From Maledivibacter sp. (GTDB lineage Bacteria; Bacillota; Clostridia; Peptostreptococcales; Caminicellaceae), in the NCBI GenBank assembly GCA_025210375.1, contig JAOASB010000023.1, forward strand, positions 82,165 through 146,164: DNA of 64,000 nt. Reading direction: 5' to 3'. The notes beneath the pieces are model-generated. The model was not told the origin of the DNA and ran no database searches. It saw only the letters and a list, made by a program, of their open reading frames with translations. This document shows positions 1 to 6,829 of the stretch, one piece after another (position 1 is the stretch's first letter; each line of letters opens with the position of its first letter). The position numbers and the translations under genes were made by a program.

Positions 1-735
1 TGGTTGATCTAGAATACCTGCCGCCATATTGGTCATACAAGAAATACCAATTACATCTATTCCACTATGAATTGCCACAATAACTTCTGGAACAGTAGAC
101 ATCCCAACTGCATCTGCCCCAAGTGTTCTGACCATCCTAACCTCTGCTGGAGTTTCGTATGTTGGCCCTGTCATACATGCATAAACCCCTTCCTGAAGAT
201 GAATATTAAGAGATTTAGCAATTTTCTTTACCTTTGCCCTAAGTACTGGATTATATGCATTAGACATATCCGGGAAACGTGTCCCAAATTCACTTAAGTT
301 TCTCCCTATCAATGGATTATCAAAGGCTAAGTTTAAATGATCTTTAATAAGCATTAAATCTCCAGGACTATATGAAGTATTTACAGCTCCAGCAGCATTT
401 GTAACAATTAATCTCTTTACACCCAATAGCTTCATTACCCTTACTGGAAAAGTAACCTCCTTCATGGGATATCCTTCATAATAATGAAATCGTCCCTGCA
501 TTGCTACTACTTTTTTACCCTCTAAGGTCCCTACAACTAATCTTCCCGCATGGCCTTCAACCGTAGATACAGGAAAATGTGGAATCTCATTATAAGGAAA
601 ATACGTAGCATCTTCTATTTGATCCCCAATAGCGCCAAGTCCTGATCCTAATATCAAACCAATCTCTGGCTCTATATTAATTTTGCTTAAAATAAACTCT
701 GCCCCATGTTTAATTTTCATTTGTAAATCCATCAT
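1..735 (-). CDS. Purine nucleoside phosphorylase, 5' part (runs off left edge)
   Basis: Phosphorolysis of purine (deoxy)nucleosides to base and (deoxy)ribose-1-phosphate in the cytosol. About 245 residues are present; the 3' end lies outside the window. Readable family motifs on the minus strand are GSGLGAIGD near the start, the phosphate-binding VEGHAGRLV and GRFHYYEGYP segments, LIVTNAAGAVN in the middle, and GPTYETPAEVRM followed by GADAVGMSTVPEVIVA near the edge. These are the hallmarks of the trimeric, guanosine/inosine-preferring type (PunA/DeoD-2 style) rather than the hexameric DeoD type. Two ATG codons lie in tandem (735 and 732); the GGAAGGTG ribosome site sits only 3 bases before the first, so 732 is equally possible. 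No neighbour in this window is clearly co-transcribed, though ribose salvage also appears at 25.3 kb. Confidence 0.93.
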   Translation of the reverse strand, partial: MMDLQMKIKHGAEFILSKINIEPEIGLILGSGLGAIGDQIEDATYFPYNEIPHFPVSTVEGHAGRLVVGTLEGKKVVAMQGRFHYYEGYPMKEVTFPVRVMKLLGVKRLIVTNAAGAVNTSYSPGDLMLIKDHLNLAFDNPLIGRNLSEFGTRFPDMSNAYNPVLRAKVKKIAKSLNIHLQEGVYACMTGPTYETPAEVRMVRTLGADAVGMSTVPEVIVAIHSGIDVIGISCMTNMAAGILDQP

Positions 736-857
736 TATCACCTTCCAATTTAATATTATCCTTCAATATTGTATAACCAATGATCTATGCAATATTCATA
801 TAAATCTTCTTCATTTTGTATGTTTTAAATAAATATTTTGTCCTTTATATATTAAAA

Positions 858-891
858 TCGTCCCCTAGATAAATTAATATCTAAGGGACGA
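858..891. repeat. GGGACG-ended hairpin, possible REP-like palindrome
   Basis: The arms TCGTCCC and GGGACGA close a 14-base-pair stem with one C-A mismatch (inner arms TAGATA/TATCTA) and an AATTAA loop. It lies 120 bases upstream of pnp with no gene ending into it, and has only a weak T-run on either side, so a plain terminator is not obvious. Its CGTCCC/GGGACG ends resemble the ACGTCCC found just beyond each transposase remnant at 52.9, 55.9 and 62.6 kb. Confidence 0.5.
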
Positions 892-995
892 AATAGTTTT
901 CGTGTTATCACCCTTTTATACCACGTATAAACCTGCATTGCACTTATTACCATGGTCATTAAAAAATTATTATTTTTATGGGAGTACTATCTTTC

Positions 996-1113
996 GAGCA
1001 AATTGCATAATTACTTTCTATAAAAATCATCTACTATATATAGTTTTAAAATCTCCGAAGCTATACCATATATATTATACAATTCTGCCAAGTCAGAGTT
1101 ATACAATTTCCTC
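996..1113 (+). repeat. Palindromic repeat family A, copy 1
   Basis: Starts GAGCAAATTGCATAATTAC and ends with GAGTTATACAATTTCCTC, so its ends form an inverted repeat (GAG-AAATTGCATAA type). The middle holds ATCATCTACTATATATAG and a central AAGCTATACC block. Near-identical layout is seen at 2537, 34571 and, inverted, at 34981. About 118 bp, no coding capacity. Confidence 0.8.
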
Positions 1114-1283
1114 TTTCTAAAATAGAATATGAAAGCGGTTCCCTCTTTATTTAATATATTAGCTTTTTTTATAATTGTCAATAGAATTTTTTGGTGGCGT
1201 GATGCAATCCAATAACTTTTACTTTAATAATAAAATATCCCTCGGGAAAACGTTTGATTTTTCTTAATTTTCTGAAAATACTA

Positions 1284-1312
1284 TTGACATTATGCATCTA
1301 TATTGTTATAAT
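1284..1312 (+). promoter_or_regulatory. Consensus sigma-A promoter of the 60-residue peptide gene
   Basis: Perfect TTGACA at 1284-1289 and perfect TATAAT at 1307-1312, 17 bases apart. Transcription would start near 1319, giving a leader of about 48 bases before the ATG at 1367. One of the best promoter matches in the window. Confidence 0.85.
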
Positions 1313-1366
1313 ACAAAACAACTAATAATTATCCCACAAATTTCAAAGAGCGTTAGGAGGAATAAT

Positions 1367-1549
1367 ATGTCCAAAAAAATTATGTCCACAAATGAAAAAA
1401 ACAATAGAGTTATACCAACCATAATGGGCGGACAAGAGACCCTTGCTAAGTTTTCTAAACCTACAACAACACACCTTCAATCTCTTTCTATGAACTTTTG
1501 GGGTGAAGGTCGATTTAGTGATGAATTGATATTAGATTTCTATATTTAA
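1367..1549 (+). CDS. Small protein of unknown function (60 aa)
   Basis: I do not recognise a family. The start at 1367 is chosen because AGGAGG lies at 1355-1360, six bases before the ATG; an upstream ATG at 1292 lies inside the promoter. The peptide begins MSKKIMSTNEKNN, is hydrophilic, has no signal peptide or membrane segment, and contains a NFWGEGRFSDELILDF stretch near its end. It sits behind a perfect sigma-A promoter and in front of a structured region (1597-1649). It could be an intact small protein, or the N-terminal stub of a longer gene lost by deletion: the last residues look like the beginning of a helix rather than a natural end. No neighbour suggests a role. Confidence 0.55.
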   Translation: MSKKIMSTNEKNNRVIPTIMGGQETLAKFSKPTTTHLQSLSMNFWGEGRFSDELILDFYI

Positions 1550-1596
1550 CAAAGCTCAATATAAGAAAAAAGAATTTCTCAAAAAACTATTCTTTG

Positions 1597-1649
1597 ACTG
1601 GACCTAAGGCACAGCCACTTTTACAAGTGAACCTGCTTCTAGGTCCAGT
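1597..1649 (+). other. Structured element downstream of the small peptide gene
   Basis: Perfect 10-bp arms ACTGGACCTA (1597-1606) and TAGGTCCAGT (1640-1649) enclose a smaller hairpin CACTT-TTAC-AAGTG (1616-1629) with unpaired AGGCACAGC and AACCTGCTTC on either side. No T-run follows, so it does not look like an intrinsic terminator. It could be a small RNA, an mRNA 3' structure or a mobile-element end. Confidence 0.5.
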
Positions 1650-1681
1650 TCACTTTGAAATATATCCCTATTCCCTATGAC

Positions 1682-1733
1682 TTTACCCTAAACTCTCTAT
1701 ACGTTACTTAAGTTAGCAAATTGTATAATTACC
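1682..1733 (-). repeat. Fragment of palindromic repeats (family B end joined to family A arm)
   Basis: TTTACCCTAAACTCTCTATA here is the exact reverse complement of the start of the family B copy at 34801. It is followed by GCAAATTGTATAATTACC, an arm of family A. A degraded composite copy. Confidence 0.6.
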
Positions 1734-1812
1734 ATATCAAAAATCTTTTTATATAATCAGAATTTTCTACATTTTTTTAACAGCTTAATGTTTATAATAT
1801 TTAATTGAGGGG

Positions 1813-2538
1813 GTGGTGAATATAGATACAACAAAAATTCTTGTGGTAGAAGATGAAGAAGAAATAAAAAATCTGATCAGTATGTATCTGGTTGAAGAAG
1901 GATTTCATGTGATATGGGCTTCAAATGGTAAACAAGCCTGTGAGCTTACCATCAAAGAAAATCCTGATCTGATTTTACTGGACATTCTACTACCAGGTCA
2001 GGACGGTATTGAGGTATGCTCTCAGTTACGTAGACATACAAACGCTCCTATCATATTTGTTACATGTAAGAAGGAAGATATAGATATGATTCTTGGTCTT
2101 AGCATTGGAGGAGATGATTACATAACTAAACCCTTTAGCCCGAGAGTATTGGTGGCACGAGTAAAAGCCCATCTTCGTAGGGGTCATATACAGACAGAAA
2201 AGTTAACTACCCAAAAAATTTTACATTATCCAGGACTTTATATAGATATTTCAAGTCGTTCAGTTTTTGTAAATGATATTCAAATTACTCTAACAGCTAA
2301 GGAATTCGATATATTAGTACTTTTGGCTAAAAATCCAAATAGAGTATTCTATACCAGCCAAATATTTGAAAAAATATGGAAAACCTATGTATTAGATAGA
2401 GATTTTAAAACGGTTATGGTACATATGAGCAATCTACGAAAAAAAATAGAACCGCAGCCTTCTAATCCTAAATATATACTTACTGTTAGAGGAATAGGAT
2501 ACAAATTTAATGGTTTTGCTGAAAGACTATCCAGTTAA
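1813..2538 (+). CDS. OmpR/PhoB-family response regulator
   Basis: Cytosolic two-component transcription factor of 241 residues. The receiver domain (about 8-120) has the acidic pair in VVEDEEE, the phospho-acceptor Asp57 in LLDILLPGQDG, Thr84, and Lys106 in the DDYITKPF motif. The C-terminal winged helix (about 135-235) has LTAKEFDILVLLA and the usual VRGIGYKF ending. Start: GTG at 1813, directly after GAGGGG; the GTG at 1816 has slightly better spacing. No kinase gene adjoins it. The nearest kinase is the PAS kinase at 8431-10221, also on the plus strand, with the whole phosphonate module between them on the other strand, so the two probably form one system that controls that module (inference). 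A family A repeat begins inside its stop codon. Confidence 0.93.
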   Translation: MVNIDTTKILVVEDEEEIKNLISMYLVEEGFHVIWASNGKQACELTIKENPDLILLDILLPGQDGIEVCSQLRRHTNAPIIFVTCKKEDIDMILGLSIGGDDYITKPFSPRVLVARVKAHLRRGHIQTEKLTTQKILHYPGLYIDISSRSVFVNDIQITLTAKEFDILVLLAKNPNRVFYTSQIFEKIWKTYVLDRDFKTVMVHMSNLRKKIEPQPSNPKYILTVRGIGYKFNGFAERLSS

Positions 2539-2654
2539 GCAAATGGCATAATTACAATTCTCAAAAACTTACTACTACATATAATCTTAAATGGCCTATG
2601 GCTATACCCCATTTATTATGCAACTTAGCCAAATTAGAATCATGCAATTTCCTC
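2537..2654 (+). repeat. Palindromic repeat family A, copy touching the regulator stop codon
   Basis: Begins AAGCAAATGGCATAATTAC, overlapping the TAA stop of the response regulator, and ends with ATCATGCAATTTCCTC. The middle has TATGGCTATACCCC, as in the copy at 34571. 118 bp. Confidence 0.75.
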
Positions 2655-2800
2655 AATCATAAACTTTTATATAAAAATAATATTCACTTTAGTGGATGAC
2701 TTAAATCAATATCTATTTGTGCCACTAAGCTTAAATTGTAGGAGGTTTGCTAAAATCCTCCTACAACTTTTATTTTGAAGTAATAATATTTTTAGAAATA

Positions 2801-3946
2801 TCAATCTGTTTCCTTAGAATTGTACTCTATTGGTACCTTTACATCTATAGCTATTAACGCTTGCTCTAATACAACAAAGAATTGTTCAATATCAGGTACA
2901 TCTATTGCCCCTAGGCTGCATAATCTAAAGGTGGCTGTATCGGTAACCTTACCAGGATAAATCGTAAATCCTCTTTCAAAGCAATAATCATGAACCCCTT
3001 CAAAGCTCCAATTAGGGTCATCGGGATACTTAACTGAGATGACTAACCTAGACTGTTTGTCACGCTCAATTAGATCCTTAAAGCCTAGTTTTGTTAAACC
3101 CTCATGCTGTGCTTCCCAAATTCTTTGATGTCTAGCCCATTTTGCAGCTTCTCCTTCTTCCCAATACTCTTTTATGGCTTGCTTTGTTGCATAAACGGTT
3201 TGTACCGGTGGTGTGAAATGCATTTGTCCTTTTCTTTCAAAGAAATCATACTGCATATATAGATTTGTATAATATGAACGGGTAGGATATTCCTTAGACC
3301 TTTCTATAAGTTCTCTGTTTCCAACTACATAGGATAGCCCTGTCATTGACATTAATCCTTTTTGTGCAGAAGCCATTAGAAAGTCAATATTATCCTTTTC
3401 AATATCGATTGGAATCATAGCATATGTTGAAGTGGTATCAACCATAAATATACTTCCATAATCATGGGCTAGTTTTCCTATTTCTCTTATGGGATTTAAT
3501 AATCCTGTACCTGTTTCATGATGACAAGCATATACCACTGCTATGTCCCCATCTTCCTTTAAAACCTTTTCAATTTTTTCTAAGTCTGGCAGTTCGGTTA
3601 GGGAGAACTTAAGATTTATATGGGGTAAATTATAATACTCACATACCTCAGCCGCCCTTGCACTATATGATCCATTGTTTATTACTAACATCTTTTTATT
3701 AGGTGGCAATAAGGAGTTAACACAAGCATCAATATTTATTGTGCCTGAACCACAAAATAAAACCGACGTATACTTTTGGAGATCCCCATGAACAATTTTT
3801 ACTAGCTCTTTTCTCATATCCAACATAATTTGTGCGAACTCTTTTTCTCTAGGACAAATATCCGGTATTACTTGAGCAAATTTTACTGTATCAGTGGTTG
3901 TTGCAGGCCCTGGATTTAATAAAACATTCCTTTTCACTTTATACAT
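2801..3946 (-). CDS. phnW: 2-aminoethylphosphonate--pyruvate transaminase
   Basis: PLP enzyme (fold type I, class V) that moves the amino group of 2-aminoethylphosphonate to pyruvate, giving phosphonoacetaldehyde and alanine. 381 residues, normal length. Visible features: the N-terminal LLNPGPATTT typical of PhnW, substrate-binding CGSGTINIDA, the PLP-ring aspartate in MVDTTSTYAMIPID (Asp170), and the Schiff-base lysine in MASAQKGLMSM (Lys196). The C-terminal domain carries the FRLCSLGAID motif. The ATG follows GGGGG at good spacing. It is the last gene of a minus-strand set with a carrier and PhnX upstream, which together would turn imported aminoethylphosphonate into acetaldehyde plus phosphate. 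I see no third enzyme (PhnA/PhnY) here. Confidence 0.93.
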   Translation of the reverse strand: MYKVKRNVLLNPGPATTTDTVKFAQVIPDICPREKEFAQIMLDMRKELVKIVHGDLQKYTSVLFCGSGTINIDACVNSLLPPNKKMLVINNGSYSARAAEVCEYYNLPHINLKFSLTELPDLEKIEKVLKEDGDIAVVYACHHETGTGLLNPIREIGKLAHDYGSIFMVDTTSTYAMIPIDIEKDNIDFLMASAQKGLMSMTGLSYVVGNRELIERSKEYPTRSYYTNLYMQYDFFERKGQMHFTPPVQTVYATKQAIKEYWEEGEAAKWARHQRIWEAQHEGLTKLGFKDLIERDKQSRLVISVKYPDDPNWSFEGVHDYCFERGFTIYPGKVTDTATFRLCSLGAIDVPDIEQFFVVLEQALIAIDVKVPIEYNSKETD

Positions 3947-4067
3947 TTAGGTATTCCCCCCTATACTTTATATTATCTATGAGGCACTCTCCTTTGAATC
4001 AGATGAGTTCCTCTATTTATCTTTCACATATTAATTTTAAAGTTCAAATAATTTTTAAAATTCCCGG

Positions 4068-5369
4068 TCATGCTTTAGCTTTATCCGTCGTTTTATTGGC
4101 TATTAATGCCAAGACCATCATCAAAACACATATTACGGCAATAGAAGTAAATAGAATGTTCCAATTACCCGTTTTATCTAATATCCTACCAAAGATTATA
4201 GCTTGTAGTGCAGCTCCCATATATGCTGACCAGTCTAACACACCGGCTGCGGTACCTGCAAAAACTCGACCTCCTACATCCGTTGAATATGCCCAAACCA
4301 CACCATTGATAGCATAAACAAAGAATCCTGCAATAAATAATCCAATGGATGCACTCTGGATTGTTTTAAAACTAGGGAATAAGAAAACCGATACAGAAGA
4401 AACTACTGCACAAATAACAACCGCCGGCAAGCGACCCTTTTTACCAAATTTATCTGAAGCCCATGGTACTATGAATGTTCCTAGTGCCATCCCCACAGGT
4501 AATAATACTGATTTTAAAATCCCAGATTTTACATTCATATTTAAAACTTGTACATAATAGGTCGGTATCCATGTCAATAATCCATAACGGGCAATACTTG
4601 ATATGGCTATGATACAACACCAAATAACAAATCTCCATTGGCTAAACAAATGAATAAAGGGATATAGCTTACCCTTCTCTACTACAATTTTTTGAAGCTC
4701 GGCTTCTTGTTCTTTTGTCTCTTCATCCTCTTCATATTCCTTTAACCCCACTTCACTTGGTCTTGCCCTAACCATAATCCAATATACTATACCCATGGCC
4801 ACCATTGGAACTATTGGAATTCTAAATGCTCCTCGCCAACCTAAATCTGGAAATGCTGAAACTGCTTGTAAAACACTAAACCAAACAATAATTTGTGCAA
4901 CTCCAGAGAATCCATTAGCAAAGCCAGTTGCAAATCCCCTTTTATGACTAGGCCACCACTTAGTTATTAAACTTATACCAGGAGACCAAAGCATGGATTG
5001 AAAATAACCATTTAATCCCCATAATATACCAATAAGCACAAGAGAGGATTGAAAGCTTATAATGACATTAGCCCCTGCAGATAAAAGTAATCCTGTAAGA
5101 ATAATTTTCTTTGGTCCAAAAACCTCTCCAAGACGTCCATTTATCAAATGTCCAAAGCCATAAGTCCAAAAAAGCACCGATGAAAGAAGTCCAACTTGTG
5201 TCTTAGTCCATCCCATTTCTTCCATCATCATTGGCAGTGCCAATCCCATATTCAATCTACCGTTATATAAAAATGCATACAAAATGGAAAAACCTAACAG
5301 CGCTAGCCACGAATACTTTTTAAATTTCTTTGCATCCTTTTCCGTATATCCTAGAGAATTTTTTGCCAT
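4068..5369 (-). CDS. MFS carrier, organophosphate:phosphate antiporter (GlpT/UhpT-like), probable phosphonate carrier
   Basis: Inner-membrane carrier of 433 residues with about 12 predicted helices and a charged central loop (about 205-235) rich in Glu/Lys. Family signs: NGRLNMGLALPMM in helix 1, INGRLGEVFGPKK after helix 2, NGYFQSMLWSPGISLITKWW in helices 4-5 and KRGFATGFANGFSG in the next. The NGYFQS-WxPG-WWP block is typical of the OPA family that includes GlpT, UhpT and UhpC. Being between phnX and phnW, it most likely imports aminoethylphosphonate. As I recall, UhpC-like MFS proteins (AepP) have been tied to this substrate elsewhere. The ATG has GGAGGGAAGG ahead. A close paralogue lies at 6830-8128. 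Confidence 0.85.
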   Translation of the reverse strand: MAKNSLGYTEKDAKKFKKYSWLALLGFSILYAFLYNGRLNMGLALPMMMEEMGWTKTQVGLLSSVLFWTYGFGHLINGRLGEVFGPKKIILTGLLLSAGANVIISFQSSLVLIGILWGLNGYFQSMLWSPGISLITKWWPSHKRGFATGFANGFSGVAQIIVWFSVLQAVSAFPDLGWRGAFRIPIVPMVAMGIVYWIMVRARPSEVGLKEYEEDEETKEQEAELQKIVVEKGKLYPFIHLFSQWRFVIWCCIIAISSIARYGLLTWIPTYYVQVLNMNVKSGILKSVLLPVGMALGTFIVPWASDKFGKKGRLPAVVICAVVSSVSVFLFPSFKTIQSASIGLFIAGFFVYAINGVVWAYSTDVGGRVFAGTAAGVLDWSAYMGAALQAIIFGRILDKTGNWNILFTSIAVICVLMMVLALIANKTTDKAKA

Positions 5370-5413
5370 TACCTTCCCTCCTTATTAGTAGTACAAAACA
5401 AGTCATAAATATT

Positions 5414-5492
5414 AAAACTCCAGCAAGAGGATTGATATATCATTAATATTTATGGATATATCAAAATAAATTGATAATCATTGCTGGAGTTT
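5414..5492. promoter_or_regulatory. Nested inverted repeats between the PhnX and carrier genes
   Basis: Outer arms AAACTCCAGCAA (5415-5426) and TTGCTGGAGTTT (5481-5492) are 12-bp perfect. Inside them TTGATATATC (5432-5441) and GATATATCAA (5455-5464) form a second perfect 10-bp pair. The set lies 46 bases upstream of the carrier start and downstream of phnX. On the minus strand the outer stem is followed by TTTTAATATTT, so it may be an attenuating terminator or a regulator site. Confidence 0.6.
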
Positions 5493-5622
5493 ACTTCTAT
5501 ATATTTTAGAAACAACTAAACATTTTAATTTTTCGGGTCAATGGTTTAATTCGAAAATCCACAAAGTTATTGCTATATTTCTTCAATAGATCATTTATAG
5601 AATTCAGTATAAATTAAATCCA

Positions 5623-6453
5623 TTAAATAGACTCTATAATACCTTGCCCTGGTCTTTCACCTTTTCTTAGTCTTGGCTCAATCTCATAGAAGATAATATC
5701 AGGAACGTATTCCACGGAAGGCACTAGGAAATCTGGTTTTGCCAAAGCTAGATTATCATAATTATTACTTCCAGTGGCATAAAGACCTATGGTCCAACAC
5801 CCCGCATTATTACCGCAAAGCATACCGCCGGCAGTATCATCTATCTTAACTACTGATTCGATAGGCCATACATTTAATTTTGACATACAATCATATACCA
5901 TAAATGGGCTTGGTCTTCCCTCAACTATTTCAGAGTTGGTTGCAACATCAAACTTCATACCATAATTATCTTCAAGATACTTGTTCAGCATTTTTGAATC
6001 TCCATCATAATATCCGGTATCACAGCCAACATAAATTTCTGCTTCTCTTAATTTTGTAATACACTCAAGGGCTCCAGAAATTGGCTTAGCTAAATCCTCA
6101 TCTACTATATATTTAGTCATTAATGGTTTAAATTCCGCTAGCAAGTCTTCAAAATCCTGCTCATTGGGTTTCCGTCCATATTTAGCTTCCCATTGTTCTT
6201 GGCACTCTGGTAATGCAAGAAGCATACGTAAATGTGTAGGTTTATAATTTCCCATGGGTTTCCTAATTGATTCCCAGCTTAAAGTTATGTCAAATTTTTT
6301 AAAGGCTTCATAAAAAGGTACTACAGGCGCCTTACAACCTCTTAAATCATCCTCTGGCCAACGATGTCTTAAATCCTGAGGTCCATCACAAAAAGTCCCG
6401 GCAGTATCTAGAACCGCTAAATTTATTTTCCCTGTATATCTTCTCGTATACAT
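5623..6453 (-). CDS. phnX: Phosphonoacetaldehyde hydrolase-like HAD enzyme (PhnX family) with an insertion
   Basis: HAD-superfamily enzyme, expected to cleave the C-P bond of phosphonoacetaldehyde to acetaldehyde and phosphate through a Schiff base. 276 residues. The nucleophile is Asp16 in LDTAGT, with Ala18 where phosphatases have a second Asp, as in known PhnX. The cap has KPMGNYKPTH: Met67, Lys71 (Schiff base) and His74 match Met49, Lys53 and His56 of the Bacillus enzyme. EGRPSPFM and VKIDDTAGGM complete the core. Unlike classical PhnX, about 15 extra residues (roughly 24-39, DGPQDLRHRWPEDD region) separate the nucleophile loop from APVVPF. Together with PhnW this completes aminoethylphosphonate breakdown. 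A modified substrate is possible because of the insertion. Start: ATG after AAGGGGGA. Confidence 0.87.
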   Translation of the reverse strand: MYTRRYTGKINLAVLDTAGTFCDGPQDLRHRWPEDDLRGCKAPVVPFYEAFKKFDITLSWESIRKPMGNYKPTHLRMLLALPECQEQWEAKYGRKPNEQDFEDLLAEFKPLMTKYIVDEDLAKPISGALECITKLREAEIYVGCDTGYYDGDSKMLNKYLEDNYGMKFDVATNSEIVEGRPSPFMVYDCMSKLNVWPIESVVKIDDTAGGMLCGNNAGCWTIGLYATGSNNYDNLALAKPDFLVPSVEYVPDIIFYEIEPRLRKGERPGQGIIESI

Positions 6454-6570
6454 ATAAAATCCCCCTTATTAATATTTATTAATTTATTAGTTCTTACTAT
6501 GAAAAAATCTCAACTATCCTCCCTTCTTTATTAGAATTATGATTCGACCTTCATTGCTAACAACTTAAGT

Positions 6571-6600
6571 AATCATAATTAAGCTTGTTTAATTATGATT
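6571..6600. promoter_or_regulatory. Perfect 12-bp palindrome upstream of phnX, possible operator
   Basis: AATCATAATTAA and TTAATTATGATT flank a six-base loop. It lies about 120-145 bases before the phnX start, in a 375-base gap. Next to it CTTTAAAG occurs twice, separated by GTA (6612-6630). Candidate binding site for the response regulator or another factor. AT-rich hairpin formation is the alternative. Confidence 0.45.
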
Positions 6601-6745
6601 ATAGACTTGCTCTTTAAAGGTACTTTAAAGAATACATAAAGTTTTGTTAAAATTTATAAAATTTTGAATTTAAAGAAAATAATACATAATTGTTTGATCA
6701 GCCATAATTATGCCCTAGGTGATAAGCCTTAAGGATTAATAAAGT

Positions 6746-6791
6746 AAAAAAAAAGAGCCTTTATTCCTAAATAAGGATAAAATTGCTCTTT
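6746..6791 (-). terminator. Intrinsic terminator of the upstream MFS gene
   Basis: Stem AAAGAGC/GCTCTTT (6752-6758 with 6785-6791) extended by inner TTTATCC/GGATAAA-type pairing, followed on the minus strand by a run of nine T. It lies just after the stop of the carrier at 6830, so that carrier is transcribed separately from phnX. Confidence 0.85.
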
Positions 6792-6829
6792 ATGATGCAA
6801 ATACTTTTTAAGTTTTATTAACCTATCAT

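Larger units (their letters stand above)
736..1283. other. Intergenic region between pnp and the small peptide gene
   Basis: About 550 bases hold the pnp leader, a GGGACG-type hairpin (858-891), a family A palindromic repeat (996-1113) and AT-rich sequence up to the promoter at 1284. Short reading frames here have no ribosome site and overlap the repeat, so I call no gene. I looked for a purine riboswitch ahead of pnp and saw none. Confidence 0.6.

Noticed and set aside
736..860. A purine riboswitch ahead of pnp
   Set aside because: No three-way-junction core or conserved loop sequence could be found in the leader.
902..1120. A 72-codon reading frame on the plus strand
   Set aside because: It has no ribosome site, overlaps a family A repeat for most of its length and has no protein-like character.
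1597..1649. tRNA or intrinsic terminator
   Set aside because: There is no acceptor stem with CCA, no T-loop sequence, and no T-run after the stem.
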